From Onthophagus taurus (taxonomy: Eukaryota > Arthropoda > Insecta > Coleoptera > Scarabaeidae): a stretch of DNA of 64,000 nucleotides. Below the pieces are notes generated by a model. It was not told the DNA's origin, did no database searches, and saw nothing but the letters and a program-made list of their open reading frames with translations. The DNA lies in assembly GCF_036711975.1 (NCBI RefSeq), contig NC_091971.1, positions 30,573,501 through 30,637,500 on the forward strand, read 5' to 3'. A program made the translations under genes and the position numbers. Below, piece by piece: positions 1 through 10,444 of this stretch; within the stretch, counting starts at the first letter, position 1, and each line of letters opens with the position of its first letter.

Positions 1-1066
1 TTACTAGTCTTTACTATTATCTTAGTGTCAAGCCACAGGTCAAATAATGTAAAATTTAGCCCACTAGCACAAACCATGAATCGGAACAGATTTGATAAAA
101 TCAAACACATTTTTCATATGAATGACGACACCAAATATTTGCAACCTGATCTTCCCCGACACGATAGACTGCACAAAATTAGCCCAGTGATAGATCACCT
201 TAACAAGCAATTTATTGTACCATTTGACCACCCACTGTCACTGGACGATCATAAAAATTGGGCTTTTCAAGTTAGGATTTAAATTATATGTTTTATGGTC
301 TCGTTCGGGGTATGCCTATAGTTTTGAGGTTTACTCAGCAGGTAAATATATTGATCGTTTACCTGGCGAACCAAACCTAGGAGCAGTATCAAATAGAGTT
401 ATTTAATTGTTACGACCAGTCCCAAGACGTAAATCATGTTATTTATTTCGAGAACTTTTATACCAATATTACGTACGCAGAGGAACACAAGGTATGGAAT
501 TCTTGGAAACAAGCTGGAAAGACAATAAGCAAATTTTATTACTTTCCACTTATGTTGGTTTTGAACCAGCTGAGAGTGTAACCCGCTACGTCAAAAAACT
601 GAAAATGAATGTCCAAATAACATGTCCGCCAGACATAAAAAGATACAATGCTCACATGAAAGGCGTTGATCTGATGGACAGCTTCATCAGTCGATATCGT
701 ATCCGCATGTATATGTATAACGAGGCTATTCTATCACCGTGCCTATTAGTGCAATTAAAGTGAAACCTCAAAAGGACATTATGACGTTAGCTGACTTCAG
801 AACTGAGGTTGCTGAGACGTTATGCCGGTATCAAAGTCGGTCAGAAAGTAAAAGAGGAAGATCAAGTGCTAATAGTCGACGAGAAGAAACCCCAGAACAC
901 TCCAAAAGACCACGGTCAGGTGCACAAGTCGTACCCTCAACTACGCACGTTATGATCGTGTTGGACATGAAAAGTATTTATGGATTCCAGAAATAAATAT
1001 AAATACAACAATTGTAGAAATTTACCTCTTGGATTTGTAAGAAATGTAAGTTTGAGGTGTGTTTTT
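1..1066 (+). pseudogene. piggyBac-like transposase remnant, cut by window edge
   Basis: Broken reading frames on the + strand resemble piggyBac-derived transposases (DDE_Tnp_1_7). An N-terminal piece (about 25-282) carries the segment with NRNRFDKIKHIFHM and LDDH. A middle piece has GYAYSFEVYSAGK and EPNLGAVSNRV. A third (407-763) has YNAHMKGVDLMD followed by FISRYRIRM, which is typical of the family. A C-terminal cysteine cluster (CKKCKFEVCF at about 1037-1066, in another frame) fits the piggyBac C-terminal zinc finger. At least one deletion and several frameshifts or stops separate the pieces, so it cannot make transposase. The 5' end lies outside the window. No terminal repeats are visible. 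Confidence 0.8.
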
Positions 1067-1067
1067 A

Positions 1068-1257
1068 ATCGGCAGTGCCCAGCAAAGATACCCATTAGAA
1101 CTTTAATGCTGCTACGAGCAAGTCCCAAAATATTCCCGGGTTTGCCAGCGGTGATCTTAATAAACACCATAGCATGCCTCGTTCCAGGAGAATTGGTCCA
1201 CAGTAGGCGAAGTCTCTCCTCAGCCCACAGTCCAAACCTATGTTTAGCCATCGCAAA
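1068..1257 (-). mobile_element. LINE-A, 3' part of the RNase H domain
   Basis: The minus strand encodes the end of a non-LTR retrotransposon RNase H region: RFGLWAEERLRLLW, then ILGLARSSIKVLMGIFAGHCRL. GHCRL followed by HL is a usual tail in I/R1/LOA-type elements. It is the missing continuation of the RNase H fragment at 5196-5560. The two halves were separated by insertion of LINE-B. The border with the piggyBac remnant near 1068 is approximate. Confidence 0.7.
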
Positions 1258-2287
1258 TGATAATAATAATAATAATAATATATATCTTTATTGCCCAACA
1301 AAGTACCAATTACAGGACAATATTATTCTACACAGAAAAACAAACTTACATTAACACAAGAATCAATTAAACACTAAGAGAAAACATTGCAATCGTCTTT
1401 TAGGTTTACAAGCCTGCACATTCTTTGTAGCGGAGCGCTAGCCCGCACGTTGGTTCTACTATTCTTCAAATAAGACACAGCTGTATCGGGTAGCGTGGCT
1501 GGGTACACTGAAGTTAATGCAAGAGAGTAACCAGTTACAATCCGTTTCACCACTCACCAGTTTTATAATAAATCTAACGTCGAGATCATCCCTTCGAGTG
1601 TCAAGCGACGAAAAATGATGACTTTGCAACAAAGATTGGTAGTGCCACGAACAGGATAAGCTCCATCCACACGAAAGGAAAGATACTTTAAAAACCTTTT
1701 TTGAATTCTCTCCGTGAATAAACGTGAAGTCGGAGTACAAAGCCAAGCATCCTCGCAGCACAGGAAGCGACATCCTCTACGTGCGGTAAAAATGGTAGTC
1801 TGTTATCAAAAGTTACTCCCAGATCTCAGATAGAAATCAACTTAAGCAGAGAGATTCCACCTATACAGTAGGATGAACGGATTGCGTAAATGTGACAGCA
1901 CTACATTTCTCCACATTAAACCTGAGCTGATTACGATTGCACCATTCCACCAAGATATCAAGACCCGACTGCATCGAAGCCACGTCTTCATCCGAGATCA
2001 TAGGACGAAATATCTTAAGATCATCAGCATAGGCCAATACACCAGACTTAAATCTGTTTAATAAGTTGTTAATAAATATTACATGGACCTAAGTTAGAGC
2101 CCTGTGGGACACCAGATCGTACAATAAAGTCCACCGAAGAAAAGCCATTATAAAATACATAATTGGTCCTATTTGACAAATACGATGAAACAAGACACAT
2201 GAGCCCGGGGGAAAAGCCAAACATACTGAGCTTCTGGAGGAGAAGATCGTGATGGATCGCATTAAACGCCTTGGAAAAGTCAGTGTA

Positions 2288-2828
2288 CAGGGTGTCCCAA
2301 TTTCGATGTCCGCATAGGCTATCTCCGAAACTAAAAGAGATAGAAAAAAAGTAGCTTACATGTCATGATCTCGTTTTTCGAGAAAATGCTAATGCCGAAA
2401 ACTCCGAACAGCTACCGTCTTTTGTTTTCGCCCTATCGGCAAAAACTGAAAATTTTGCGAAAACGACAATCGCGAATATCTCACTTATTATCAAAGATGG
2501 AGTATTATAAATAATACATTATATGGGCAACTTTTTACGAAGAATTCAGTGGCGTAGGTAGAATTTTTTTCCCACCTTTTATTTTCGAGATTTTGCAAGT
2601 AACTTTAATTTTTTAAATGGAAACCATAGTTGGCTATGGCCTAAAATAATTCGGTATTTTTTTCTGATAACAAATATATATAGTTTGTTGGGTATATTTC
2701 TTATAGTTATTGAATAATTAACAATATTTCTTTTTGGTCTTTCTAAAGCAATTGTGTGTATCTAAAAGTTAATGTTGCTATGGTGATAACCACACTATGA
2801 TGCAAACTAATGTTCTTAAGTTACTACA
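2288..2828 (+). repeat. Left terminal inverted repeat of the mariner
   Basis: Matches the reverse complement of 4174-4714 over about 541 bp with only a few substitutions (for example GCTACCGTC here against GCTATCGTC). Most mariners have repeats near 30 bp, so this is unusually long. Confidence 0.9.
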
Positions 2829-3033
2829 TATAATTTATTTTGCCTACGCAGTCTACGCAGATTCTGCAAAATAACAAGAATGTGTTTTAACGCAGTAAGG
2901 TTAACAATAATAAGAATTTTATTAATTTAATAAATAAAACAATGAACAAAAAACAAAAAACAAGTAAACCATTAACAACAAACATTTATAACAAAAAAAG
3001 CAAACAAAAAAGGTAAATATTTTTATAATCAAA

Positions 3034-4083
3034 TTACAAATGTTCAAATTGCGCGCCTTCATTATTAATACAAAGAACACAACGCTTTCTTAAATTATTT
3101 ATAGCATTGTAAATATGAACATTGGAGATAGAATTTAATGCAGCTTCAAAATTTTCTATTAATTCATTTAAATTTTCATGTGTTGTTTTATACAAAATAT
3201 TTTTTATATGTCCCCAAAGAAAAAAATCTAGTGGCGATAAATCGGGTGATCGTGGTGGCCATCTATGAATAGAATTTTTTCCCAACCAATTATTGCCAAA
3301 GTTTATGTTTAAAAATTCACAAACAGCTCTGGCATTATGTGCTGGTGCTCCGTCGTGTTGATAATATAACATTTGGGACATATTCAGTGGTAAATTGTCG
3401 ACAGAAGGTTCAATGTGCTGCTTTAATATACTGAGGTATCTATCTGCATTTAAATTTTCGTGGTAGATGCTATATGCCAAAATTCTGTTGTTTAAAAGGG
3501 CACACCACACATTGAACCCGAATCTTCCTTGAGAACGCCTGGCTATTGCATAATCCGGATTTGTATCGGACCAAAAGCGTTCATTATTGCGATTAAATAT
3601 TCCCGCACTACTAACGTGAACTTCATCAGTCCAAATCACATTTTGAGCAAAGAGTGGATTAGTTAATTTTTCCAAATACCATCGACAAAATGCTAATCTT
3701 AGATTGGCATCTCCGGCACGTAAATGATGAATGACCCGTGCTTTGTATGGTTTATATTTATTTTTTTTCAAAATTCGGGAACAGCGGCTTTTGGGTACTC
3801 CGACGTCTTGTTCAATTTCTCTACAAGATGTAGATGGATTTACCGTAACTGTAGCCAACACATTGACTTCATCCTCCTGGTCATTTTGATACGTTTTTGG
3901 ACGTGGTTTCGTGAAGGACCCGAACTCCATTAAATTTTGTGCTAAGCGACTAAAGGTTTTCGCGTGCGGTTGTCTTCTTTCTGGATATCTTATGAAATAT
4001 AATTCTGCGGCTTGCATCGCATTCTTATTTGATAGAATATAGCATTCCATCATGTTAAATTTTTCATAATTTTCGAATTTCAT
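3034..4083 (-). CDS. mariner (DD41D) transposase, 349 aa
   Basis: Transposase that would cut and reinsert its element at TA sites. The N-terminal 100 residues hold the helix-turn-helix DNA-binding region (FIRYPERRQPHAKTFSRL, then SCREIEQDVGVPKSRCSRIL). The catalytic triad is visible: Asp in WTDEVHVSS, Asp in YQHDGAPAHNARAV and Asp in SPDLSPLDFFLWG. I count 41 residues between the second and third acids, the DD41D spacing, rather than DD34D of classical mariners. DD41D is known from rosa-like and related lineages; which one this belongs to is not decided. The C-terminus GAQFEHL is shared with the decayed element at 33843-34680. Length fits a full mariner transposase and there is no internal stop. 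The element's 541-bp repeats flank it. Confidence 0.92.
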   Translation of the reverse strand: MKFENYEKFNMMECYILSNKNAMQAAELYFIRYPERRQPHAKTFSRLAQNLMEFGSFTKPRPKTYQNDQEDEVNVLATVTVNPSTSCREIEQDVGVPKSRCSRILKKNKYKPYKARVIHHLRAGDANLRLAFCRWYLEKLTNPLFAQNVIWTDEVHVSSAGIFNRNNERFWSDTNPDYAIARRSQGRFGFNVWCALLNNRILAYSIYHENLNADRYLSILKQHIEPSVDNLPLNMSQMLYYQHDGAPAHNARAVCEFLNINFGNNWLGKNSIHRWPPRSPDLSPLDFFLWGHIKNILYKTTHENLNELIENFEAALNSISNVHIYNAINNLRKRCVLCINNEGAQFEHL

Positions 4084-4173
4084 TATAAAGTTTTATTCGG
4101 TTCTGTTATACGCGAGTTTCAAACTTCGTATTTTGAAACAATTTAACATCGACCTAAGCCTGCTACCCAAACA

Positions 4174-4714
4174 TGAAGTAACTTAAGAACATAAGTTTGC
4201 ATCATAGTGTGGTTATCACCATAGCAACATTAACTTTTAGATACACACAATTGCTTTAGAAAGACCAAAAAGAAATATTGTTAATTATTCAATAACTATA
4301 AGAAATATACCCAACAAACTATATATATTTGTTATCAGAAAAAAATACCGAATTATTTTAGGCCATAGCCAACTATGGTTTCCATTTAAAAAATTAAAGT
4401 TACTTCCAAAATCTCGAAAATAAAAGGTGGGAAAAAAATTCTACCTACGCCACTGAATTCTTCGTAAAAAGTTGCCCATATAATGTATTATTTATAATAC
4501 TCCATCTTTGATAATAAGTGAGATATTCGCGATTGTCGTTTTCGCAAAATTTTCAGTTTTTGCCGATAGGGCGAAAACAAAAGACGATAGCTGTTCGGAG
4601 TTTTCGGCATTAGCATTTTCTCGAAAAACGAGATCATGACATGTAAGCTACTTTTTTTCTATCTCTTTTAGTTTCGGAGATAGCCTATGCGGACATCGAA
4701 ATTGGGACACCCTG
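4174..4714 (-). repeat. Right terminal inverted repeat of the mariner
   Basis: Inverted partner of 2288-2828. It ends in GGGACACCCTG followed by the TA target duplication. Confidence 0.9.
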
Positions 4715-5195
4715 TACACTACATACACTTGACCACCCCCATCTAGGGATTCACATATTACTTCTGTAATCACTGCAAGATCAGTAACGGCGCTTAATAA
4801 ACCCATGCTGGTGCGGCGATACACACGATTGAATTTGCGGATAAATAGCTCTATAGATGATTTGCTCAAATACTTTTGCAAAGTTAGATATTATGGAGAT
4901 GGGACGATAATCAGTAATTATCCGCGATCGCTTCCAGATGTTAGGAAACTCACCTGTCTTTAGACACAAGTTTATGATCACGCAAAATGGAGCAGCAAAC
5001 AAAAATCACGAATAAAAAACGCTGGAAGGTTATCATCACCATTCGTAAATTTATTCGGCAACTTCTTAAGAAGATCAAGAACCTGTTCCACACTGGTACT
5101 CTTTAAAATGATAGATGGATACATAGAGTGCGAATCAATCAATTCGTAGGTAGAGTCACCACCAAAAACTGCCGAAAAATAAGTAAATAATACAC

Positions 5196-6300
5196 CAACT
5201 GCTAGTTCTGGCCCCACAAACGCTTTAGCGCTGCCTTCTCGTGTGTGCGCCAGAGTGACCTGGGACCCATATCAGAGAAACTCTATTATCACAACTCAGT
5301 GTGTTTAATGTTCTTTTACAGTCATTAACCAGAGCCGAGACCGTTTTCACGGCTTGCAGCGCCTGGAGAGCAGTTTGAGTATCTGAGAAAAATCGTACTA
5401 TCATGTTCTTCACCTCTCTCTCAAGAAGGATTTTAGCACCCATGTCAATAGCAAATACTTCCGCCTGGAATACAGTACAGTACGTACCCAGGCTGTAAGG
5501 TTGCTTAACCGTTTGAGTGCGGAACAAATTTTGTGCATATGTAGCATATGCCAAAAATGTGCGCAGTCACTCTCCCGCTCTTACCATAAAACTATAGGAG
5601 CGCTATCGCGCTTCCCGCACTCAATCGATTAATTCGAGCTGTCTGGCAGTATACTCCGCAGCCCATTGGCAGGACATGTCGGAACAGTTTAGAGCATATA
5701 GCTTAAATCTGTAAATGGTAGCTCTAGCCACTTTCTCTATATGCAATTGCAAAGAAGATAGGCCACGCAGATAATCCATTGCTACAGTTGGCGTTGTGCT
5801 CATCGCAACAGAGGTTGCCTGCTACTCGTTGAATTCGTAAAAGTTTACTGATAACTAAAGTCTGTCAGAGTTTCCTATACCATGCTGCTGCTACGTATGT
5901 AATCATAGCTCTAATCATAGTTACATAGAGCCAGTACAGTCTATCAGGGGTAAGACACTAATTTTTCTCACAAAAACTACGACAAATAAACAAGGATAGT
6001 CTAGCTTTGCGTAAAAGTCTCTGCAAATGTCCGATTCATGAGAGGGTTTTATTTAGGATTGCTCCTAGATATTTGACTTCCTTTGAGAAATGAATTTCTT
6101 CAACAGTCCATCCAACTTTCGTCTCCTGGCGAAGGGCACAACGATTGTATTTTGCGGGTTTATCGAGAAATTCTGTCCCTTACACCAAGCGCGAATATTA
6201 TCAAGGGTCACCTGGAGGACTTTGCATATCCACGACAAACAGGTTCCTTTGACCATAACGACAATATCATCAGCATAATCTTAAATTACGTCAAGCTGAT
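5196..6300 (-). mobile_element. LINE-A: reverse transcriptase palm, thumb and RNase H fragment
   Basis: 5'-truncated non-LTR element on the minus strand. In order it shows the RT catalytic box YADDIVVMVKG (about 6276-6300), IRAWCKGQNFSINPQNTIVV and FARRRKLDGLL (6065-6256), the thumb segment TTPTVAMDYLRGL (5621-5803), and an RNase H domain (5225-5554) with TVFQAEVFAIDMGA, SDTQTALQAL and WVPGHSGAH. It then runs in another frame into GSAKAFVGPELAVGV, where LINE-B interrupts it. RT plus a C-terminal RNase H fits the I/R1/LOA groups; I cannot choose between them. Multiple frameshifts make it dead. The rest of the RNase H is at 1068-1257. Confidence 0.8.
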
Positions 6301-6795
6301 GGGTCGAAAGGCAATTTTTAATATAGCAACTGATAAACAAGGATTGAACCTATTTAAAAAAAATGGCAAATGAACTTACAACAACACCAAGCTAAATAAT
6401 TATAAAAATATTAAGAATCACTCATCATTTTTTCTTATGTATTTTTATCTTTACCTTCCAAGCGTTACGCATCCTGTATTCATATGTTTGTTTTTCAGTT
6501 TATTATGTAAATTGATAAACTTAATTATATTTATTTATTTCTTTTTTGTTATTGGCTTATTGAATGATTTTTGAAAACAATCTAACCATTCAAGTTCATT
6601 CTGAAAACTCTAACCTTCTTCCTTATACTTCCTGCACCGTTACCCAGCGATTTAAGCAAATTTAAAACCGTATCAAATCCGGCAAAAAATAACCGCAGCG
6701 CTGCCGAAAAATTGTATCAATTTGAATCGACACTTTTTTTACAAGTTTCAAAGCGATTCCCGCCTCGAGGTCGACATTTTAAACCGAACCACGCA
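6301..6795. other. Intergenic sequence upstream of amd
   Basis: AT-rich sequence between the LINE-A fragment and the amd promoter. I see no reading frame, repeat or element remnant in it. It is the natural place for upstream control elements, but none can be named from sequence alone. Confidence 0.5.
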
Positions 6796-6803
6796 TATAA
6801 AAG
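6796..6803 (+). promoter_or_regulatory. Upstream TATA-like box (TATAAAAG)
   Basis: Perfect TATAAAAG 300 bp before the amd start codon. No arthropod initiator (TCAGT) lies 25-35 bp downstream, so it is weaker than the pair at 6937-6972, but it could serve an alternative start. Confidence 0.4.
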
Positions 6804-6827
6804 GCTCTCCGTTTCCTTCGGACTCTC

Positions 6828-6833
6828 CACGTG
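6828..6833. promoter_or_regulatory. E-box CACGTG
   Basis: Palindromic CACGTG between the two candidate TATA boxes of amd. It is a possible bHLH factor site, but a six-base match could be chance. Confidence 0.25.
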
Positions 6834-6936
6834 ACGACTCCTCGTCGAACTCCACCGACTCTTCCACAAAGTAGTATATCAATAGTGAAAGTCGCCCCCC
6901 TCACGGATTCGTATATACATATATAAATAATCGGCT

Positions 6937-6972
6937 TATAAATCATCCGAGTCGTTCAGGTCGGTTTTCAGT
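6937..6972 (+). promoter_or_regulatory. Likely amd core promoter: TATAAAT plus TCAGT initiator
   Basis: TATAAAT at 6937-6943 and TCAGT at 6968-6972, with the initiator A at 6970. The T of the TATA box is 33 bp upstream of that A, close to the usual insect spacing. This would give a 5' untranslated leader of about 126 bases before the ATG at 7096, with no upstream intron needed. Confidence 0.5.
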
Positions 6973-7095
6973 ACATTCGCGAGTTTTGTTTTAAGTAGAT
7001 TATTTAAATTAACTCTTATGTAGTAAGATATAAAGGTTTATTTTAGTATATAAAGTGAGGTTTTTAAGTTATCGCGATTTTTTTTTGTATTTACC

Positions 7096-9513
7096 ATGGA
7101 TGCCAATCAATTTCGAGAATTTGGTAAAGCTGTTATTGATTATGTTGCTGATTACACTGAAAATATAAGGGATAGGTAAGATTATAAAACAATTTTTTTA
7201 TTTTAAGAGTTTTTATTAATAATTGATTTCTCACTATTTCTATTCAAGTAATTTTTAATATACGATTTGAATTATCATGTAATTAGCATATAACATTTTT
7301 AATAAATGAAAAAATCTACTTGAGCAGGAATAAATTGTTTCTCTCACCTTGACAATGTACCTTCAAAGAGTTAGAGTTGATCTTGATGCAGGGATACGGA
7401 GAGAGTGTTCAATAATTACGATCTCTCGGAACGGATCTTAAAGGGGGTTATTTATTATGCACAATAATTGCGGTTTGTTTTAATATATGCGGTCACCTTG
7501 GCCATAAACTACAACCGCAGTTACTATTAATTAAAAAGAGAATTACGCAATGTTAAGTAGTTATACAAGGTCTTAATCAATTTTCTTTTTTTTTGTTCTT
7601 TGTGTTTTTAAATAATATAAGTTAAGAAAATTGCGACTCATTAACGTAACTATTTTACATACAACGCTTATTTTTTTAGTTCAATCCGGATCGAAATAAC
7701 TCACATAATAACGATATGTAACTTTTATTTACAGATCTGTTCTACCATCCATTGAACCTGGATATTTACGTCCTTTATTACCATCGGAAGCTCCACTTAA
7801 ACCAGAATCATGGCAAGAAATTTTAATGGATGTCGAACGCGTTATAATGCCCGGAGTTACTCATTGGCAATCTCCAAATTTTCACGCTTATTATCCCACC
7901 GCTAGCTCTTATCCTTCGATTGTTGGTGATATTTTAAGCGGAGCTATAGGATGTGTTGGATTTAGTTGGGTAAACTTTCACTTTTTTAAAAAAACATCTC
8001 TTAAAAGTTGGTTTTAAATTCGGGATGTTTGCAGATGGCGGGGCCAGCTTGTACCGAATTGGAGGTTGTAATGATGGATTGGCTTGGAAAGCTATTGCAC
8101 CTGCCAGAGGAATTTTTGAATTGCTCGGAGGGCCCCGGCGGTGGGGTCATTCAGGTAACGCACACGATACCGTTATAAAAACACTTTCGCTTCCACTTTC
8201 TCGCTTGACTCAACATCAATAAAAAAGAAAAACTATTTTTTTTAAATTTATTTTCAATGACAAATCTATTACATCTACGTTTTATTTATGAATAAATATA
8301 AATTGAATTGTAATTAAACAACATCATCATTTAAAACGGAAGGTTTTGTAAATAATCAATGTCATCTTGTTTTATATTTAAACTTAATTACAGCAAATAA
8401 AACTTTTTATAAAACATTTTTTATCACAATTAGGGTTCTGCAAGCGAAGCAACATTCATTGCATTATTAGCCGTTAAACAACGAATGGTAAACGAAATAC
8501 AGGATGCAAACCCGGAGATATCAGAGGATGAAATTAAATCTAAATTGGTCGCTTATTCATCTGATCAATCAAATTCTTCTGTTGAAAAAGCCGGTATAAT
8601 CGGCTCGGTACGAATGCGTCTTTTAGAAAGCAACCAAGATGGTCAATTAGAAGCAAAAACGCTTCGTGAAGCAGTCAAAAAAGACCGCGAAGCCGGTTTG
8701 ATTCCTTGTTTCGTTCTTGCAACATTAGGAACGACCGGAACTTGCGCCTTTGATGATATGCAAGAACTTGGTCCGGTTTGCGTCGAAGAAAATCTTTGGT
8801 TACATATCGACGCTGCGTACGCTGGAAGTGCTTTTATTTGTCCGGAGTATCGTTACTTGATGAAAGGGGTTGAATATGCGGATTCTTTTAACTTTAACCC
8901 ACACAAATGGATGTTGGTTAATTTTGATTGTTCGGCAATGTGGGTGAAAGATTCTCGTCATCTCCACAACGCTTTCAGCGTCGATCGTATTTACTTAAAA
9001 CACAACAAAGTGAGTTCTTTGCCGGATTATAGACACTGGCAGGTGCCGTTAGGAAGAAGATTTCGAGCGTTAAAGCTTTGGTTTGTTTTGAGATCTTATG
9101 GAGTTGAAGGTATTCAAAAACATATTCGTCATCAAATCGCATTGGCTGAACATTTTAAGAATTTGGTCGAGTTGGATTCAAGATTTGAAGCGTGCACTTG
9201 TAGTTTAGGGTTGGTTACGTTTAGATTAAAAGGAGATGACAGTTTAACGCAGAAATTGTTGGATATATTGACCGCTAAACGGGAATTGTACGCAGTTCCG
9301 TGCCGATACAGAGGAAAATATGTAATCCGATTTGCAATTTGTGCCAAGTCCACTCAAGTTGAAGATATTAATTGGGCCTGGAATATGATTTGTAAGGAAG
9401 CGGATGCGTTGGTTGGACCGAAAGTAAGGAAAGTTGAGATTATAAACGAAAAAGCGAAATTCGATGCTATTAATATCACGTCGAATGCTGAATCTGTTGA
9501 GAAATCTAAATAA
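7096..9513 (+). CDS. amd: AMD-type aromatic amino acid decarboxylase / DHPAA synthase (4 exons)
   Basis: Coding exons by GT-AG sites: 7096-7175, 7735-7969, 8035-8154 and 8434-9513 (stop included); introns of 559, 65 and 279 bp. The product is 504 aa, the usual length. It is a PLP group II decarboxylase: [10 protein letters not shown] substrate region, [22 protein letters not shown], and NFNPHKW with the PLP-binding lysine at residue 303. YSSDQSNSS places Asn at 192, where classical dopa decarboxylase has His. In insects Asn192 marks AMD enzymes that turn L-dopa into 3,4-dihydroxyphenylacetaldehyde, CO2, ammonia and H2O2, used in flexible cuticle. The C-terminal tail ([10 protein letters not shown]) also resembles AMD. 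The start sits in ACCATGG and no upstream in-frame ATG fits. It is likely cytosolic; no signal peptide is seen. Family is certain; AMD rather than Ddc is my inference from residue 192 and the tail. Confidence 0.93.
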
Positions 9514-9637
9514 CAGTTAACAAAATAAGAGATACTTTTTTTGTTAAATAGATTAATATATTTGTTTTGCACTATTTTGTTAGATTAGTTTTTACAATTG
9601 CAGTGATAGGTTGTGTATAAAATGTATTATTTATGTA

Positions 9638-9660
9638 AATAAAAATGTCAATAAAATAAA
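9638..9660 (+). terminator. amd poly(A) signals
   Basis: Three overlapping or nearby AATAAA hexamers (9638-9643, 9650-9655, 9655-9660), 125-150 bases after the stop codon and followed by a TGTGT-containing stretch. Together they mark the likely 3' end of the amd transcript. Confidence 0.65.
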
Positions 9661-9679
9661 AGTTTGTGTACATCTAAAA

Positions 9680-10425
9680 TTAGAATTTTCTTAATATGAA
9701 CTTTAAAAAAAATCTCATTATCTAATAGAAGCATTAATGAAAGGTTTATACTATAAAATGTGTTAATGAATTCTATGCAAACTAAGTTTGGTTTTTGCAC
9801 CATTATATATAACCTCGGAGAAAAATGTAAATTATTAAAAAGTATCCCAAAAGAGAAATTTCTTAAGATGATTTTTAAAAAATTATATCTCTTGAACTGA
9901 TCGAAGATATGATAAATTGCTGGAACTTTTAAATTTGTTAATTTGTTCTAGATAAACAAAAATTGGTTTCTTACTTCTTGTGAATGAACTAAGAAAAATG
10001 TTTGAGCTTTAACGTGCAAAAAGTTTACATTCAAAACGAGAATTTTATTAATATAAACTAAAACAAATGTATCTCATAAACTAATAGGAGTATCAAAAAA
10101 AGGTTTAAACCATAAAATTTGTTATTTAATTCTGTGTAAACTATCCAAGTTTGGTATCTCTATCATTATACATTTAACCTAGGGAAAAAATTAAACCTGA
10201 CCTTGCAAAAACTTACCGAAACGAAATATTTCTTACGATGATGTTTATATTCAAAATGAGAATTTTCTTAATAGGAACTTTAAAAAGTATATCTTATAAA
10301 CTAATAGTAGTATCAAAAAATAACTTTTACCATAAAAGTTGTTATCAATTCTGCCATTCAAGTGTAAACTGTCCAAGTTTGGTTTTTCTAACATTATACA
10401 TAACCTAAGGGAATCATATCTTTTG
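9680..10425. repeat. Three diverged units of a satellite-like repeat
   Basis: Imperfect repeats of about 200-220 bp (the first spacing is longer). Each holds the same ordered landmarks: TCTCATAAACTAATAG, then ACCATAAAATTTGTTA, then CCAAGTTTGGTTT and ATAACCTA. Units centre near 9750, 10110 and 10330. Related units recur at 23620-23735, 24165-24450 and 34750-34870. No protein is encoded. Confidence 0.7.
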
Positions 10426-10444
10426 CTAATAAATGGTTTATACT

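Larger units (their letters stand above)
2288..4714 (-). mobile_element. DD41D-type mariner with long inverted repeats, apparently intact
   Basis: A complete Tc1/mariner-superfamily DNA transposon of 2,427 bp. The ends read CAGGGTGTCCCAATTTCGAT in inverted orientation, flanked by TA on both sides (2286-2287 and 4715-4716). Removing it rejoins the LINE-B reading frame across VVY|TDFSKAFN, which shows the insertion directly. The terminal inverted repeats are about 541 bp each and nearly identical. A single uninterrupted transposase frame lies between them. The long, well-matched repeats and open frame suggest recent activity. Confidence 0.93.
1258..5195 (-). mobile_element. LINE-B (CR1/Jockey-type), minus copy, split by a mariner
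   Basis: 5'-truncated non-LTR retrotransposon inserted into the RNase H of LINE-A. Read on the minus strand it starts at YFSAVFGG (about 5190) and continues through LPNKFTNGDDNLPAFFIRD, DYRPISIISNFAKVFEQ and HQHGFIKRR to VITEVICESLDGGGQ. It is then interrupted by the mariner (2288-4714) and resumes with TDFSKAFNAIHHDLL, a GVPQGSNLGP block (about 2100-2290) and a C-terminal part (1459-1773) with SLDTRRDDLDVRFIIKLV. The 3' end reads TTGTTGGGCAATAAAG plus an ATT repeat, the same tail as the + strand copy at 52866-54945. Several frameshifts and stops make it inactive. Confidence 0.85.

Noticed and set aside
6796..6803. TATAAAAG as the main amd promoter
   Set aside because: No initiator at the right distance; the TATAAAT/TCAGT pair at 6937-6972 fits better.
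7096..9513. Naming the host gene Ddc
   Set aside because: Asn at position 192 and the AMD-like C-terminus argue against the classical dopa decarboxylase.
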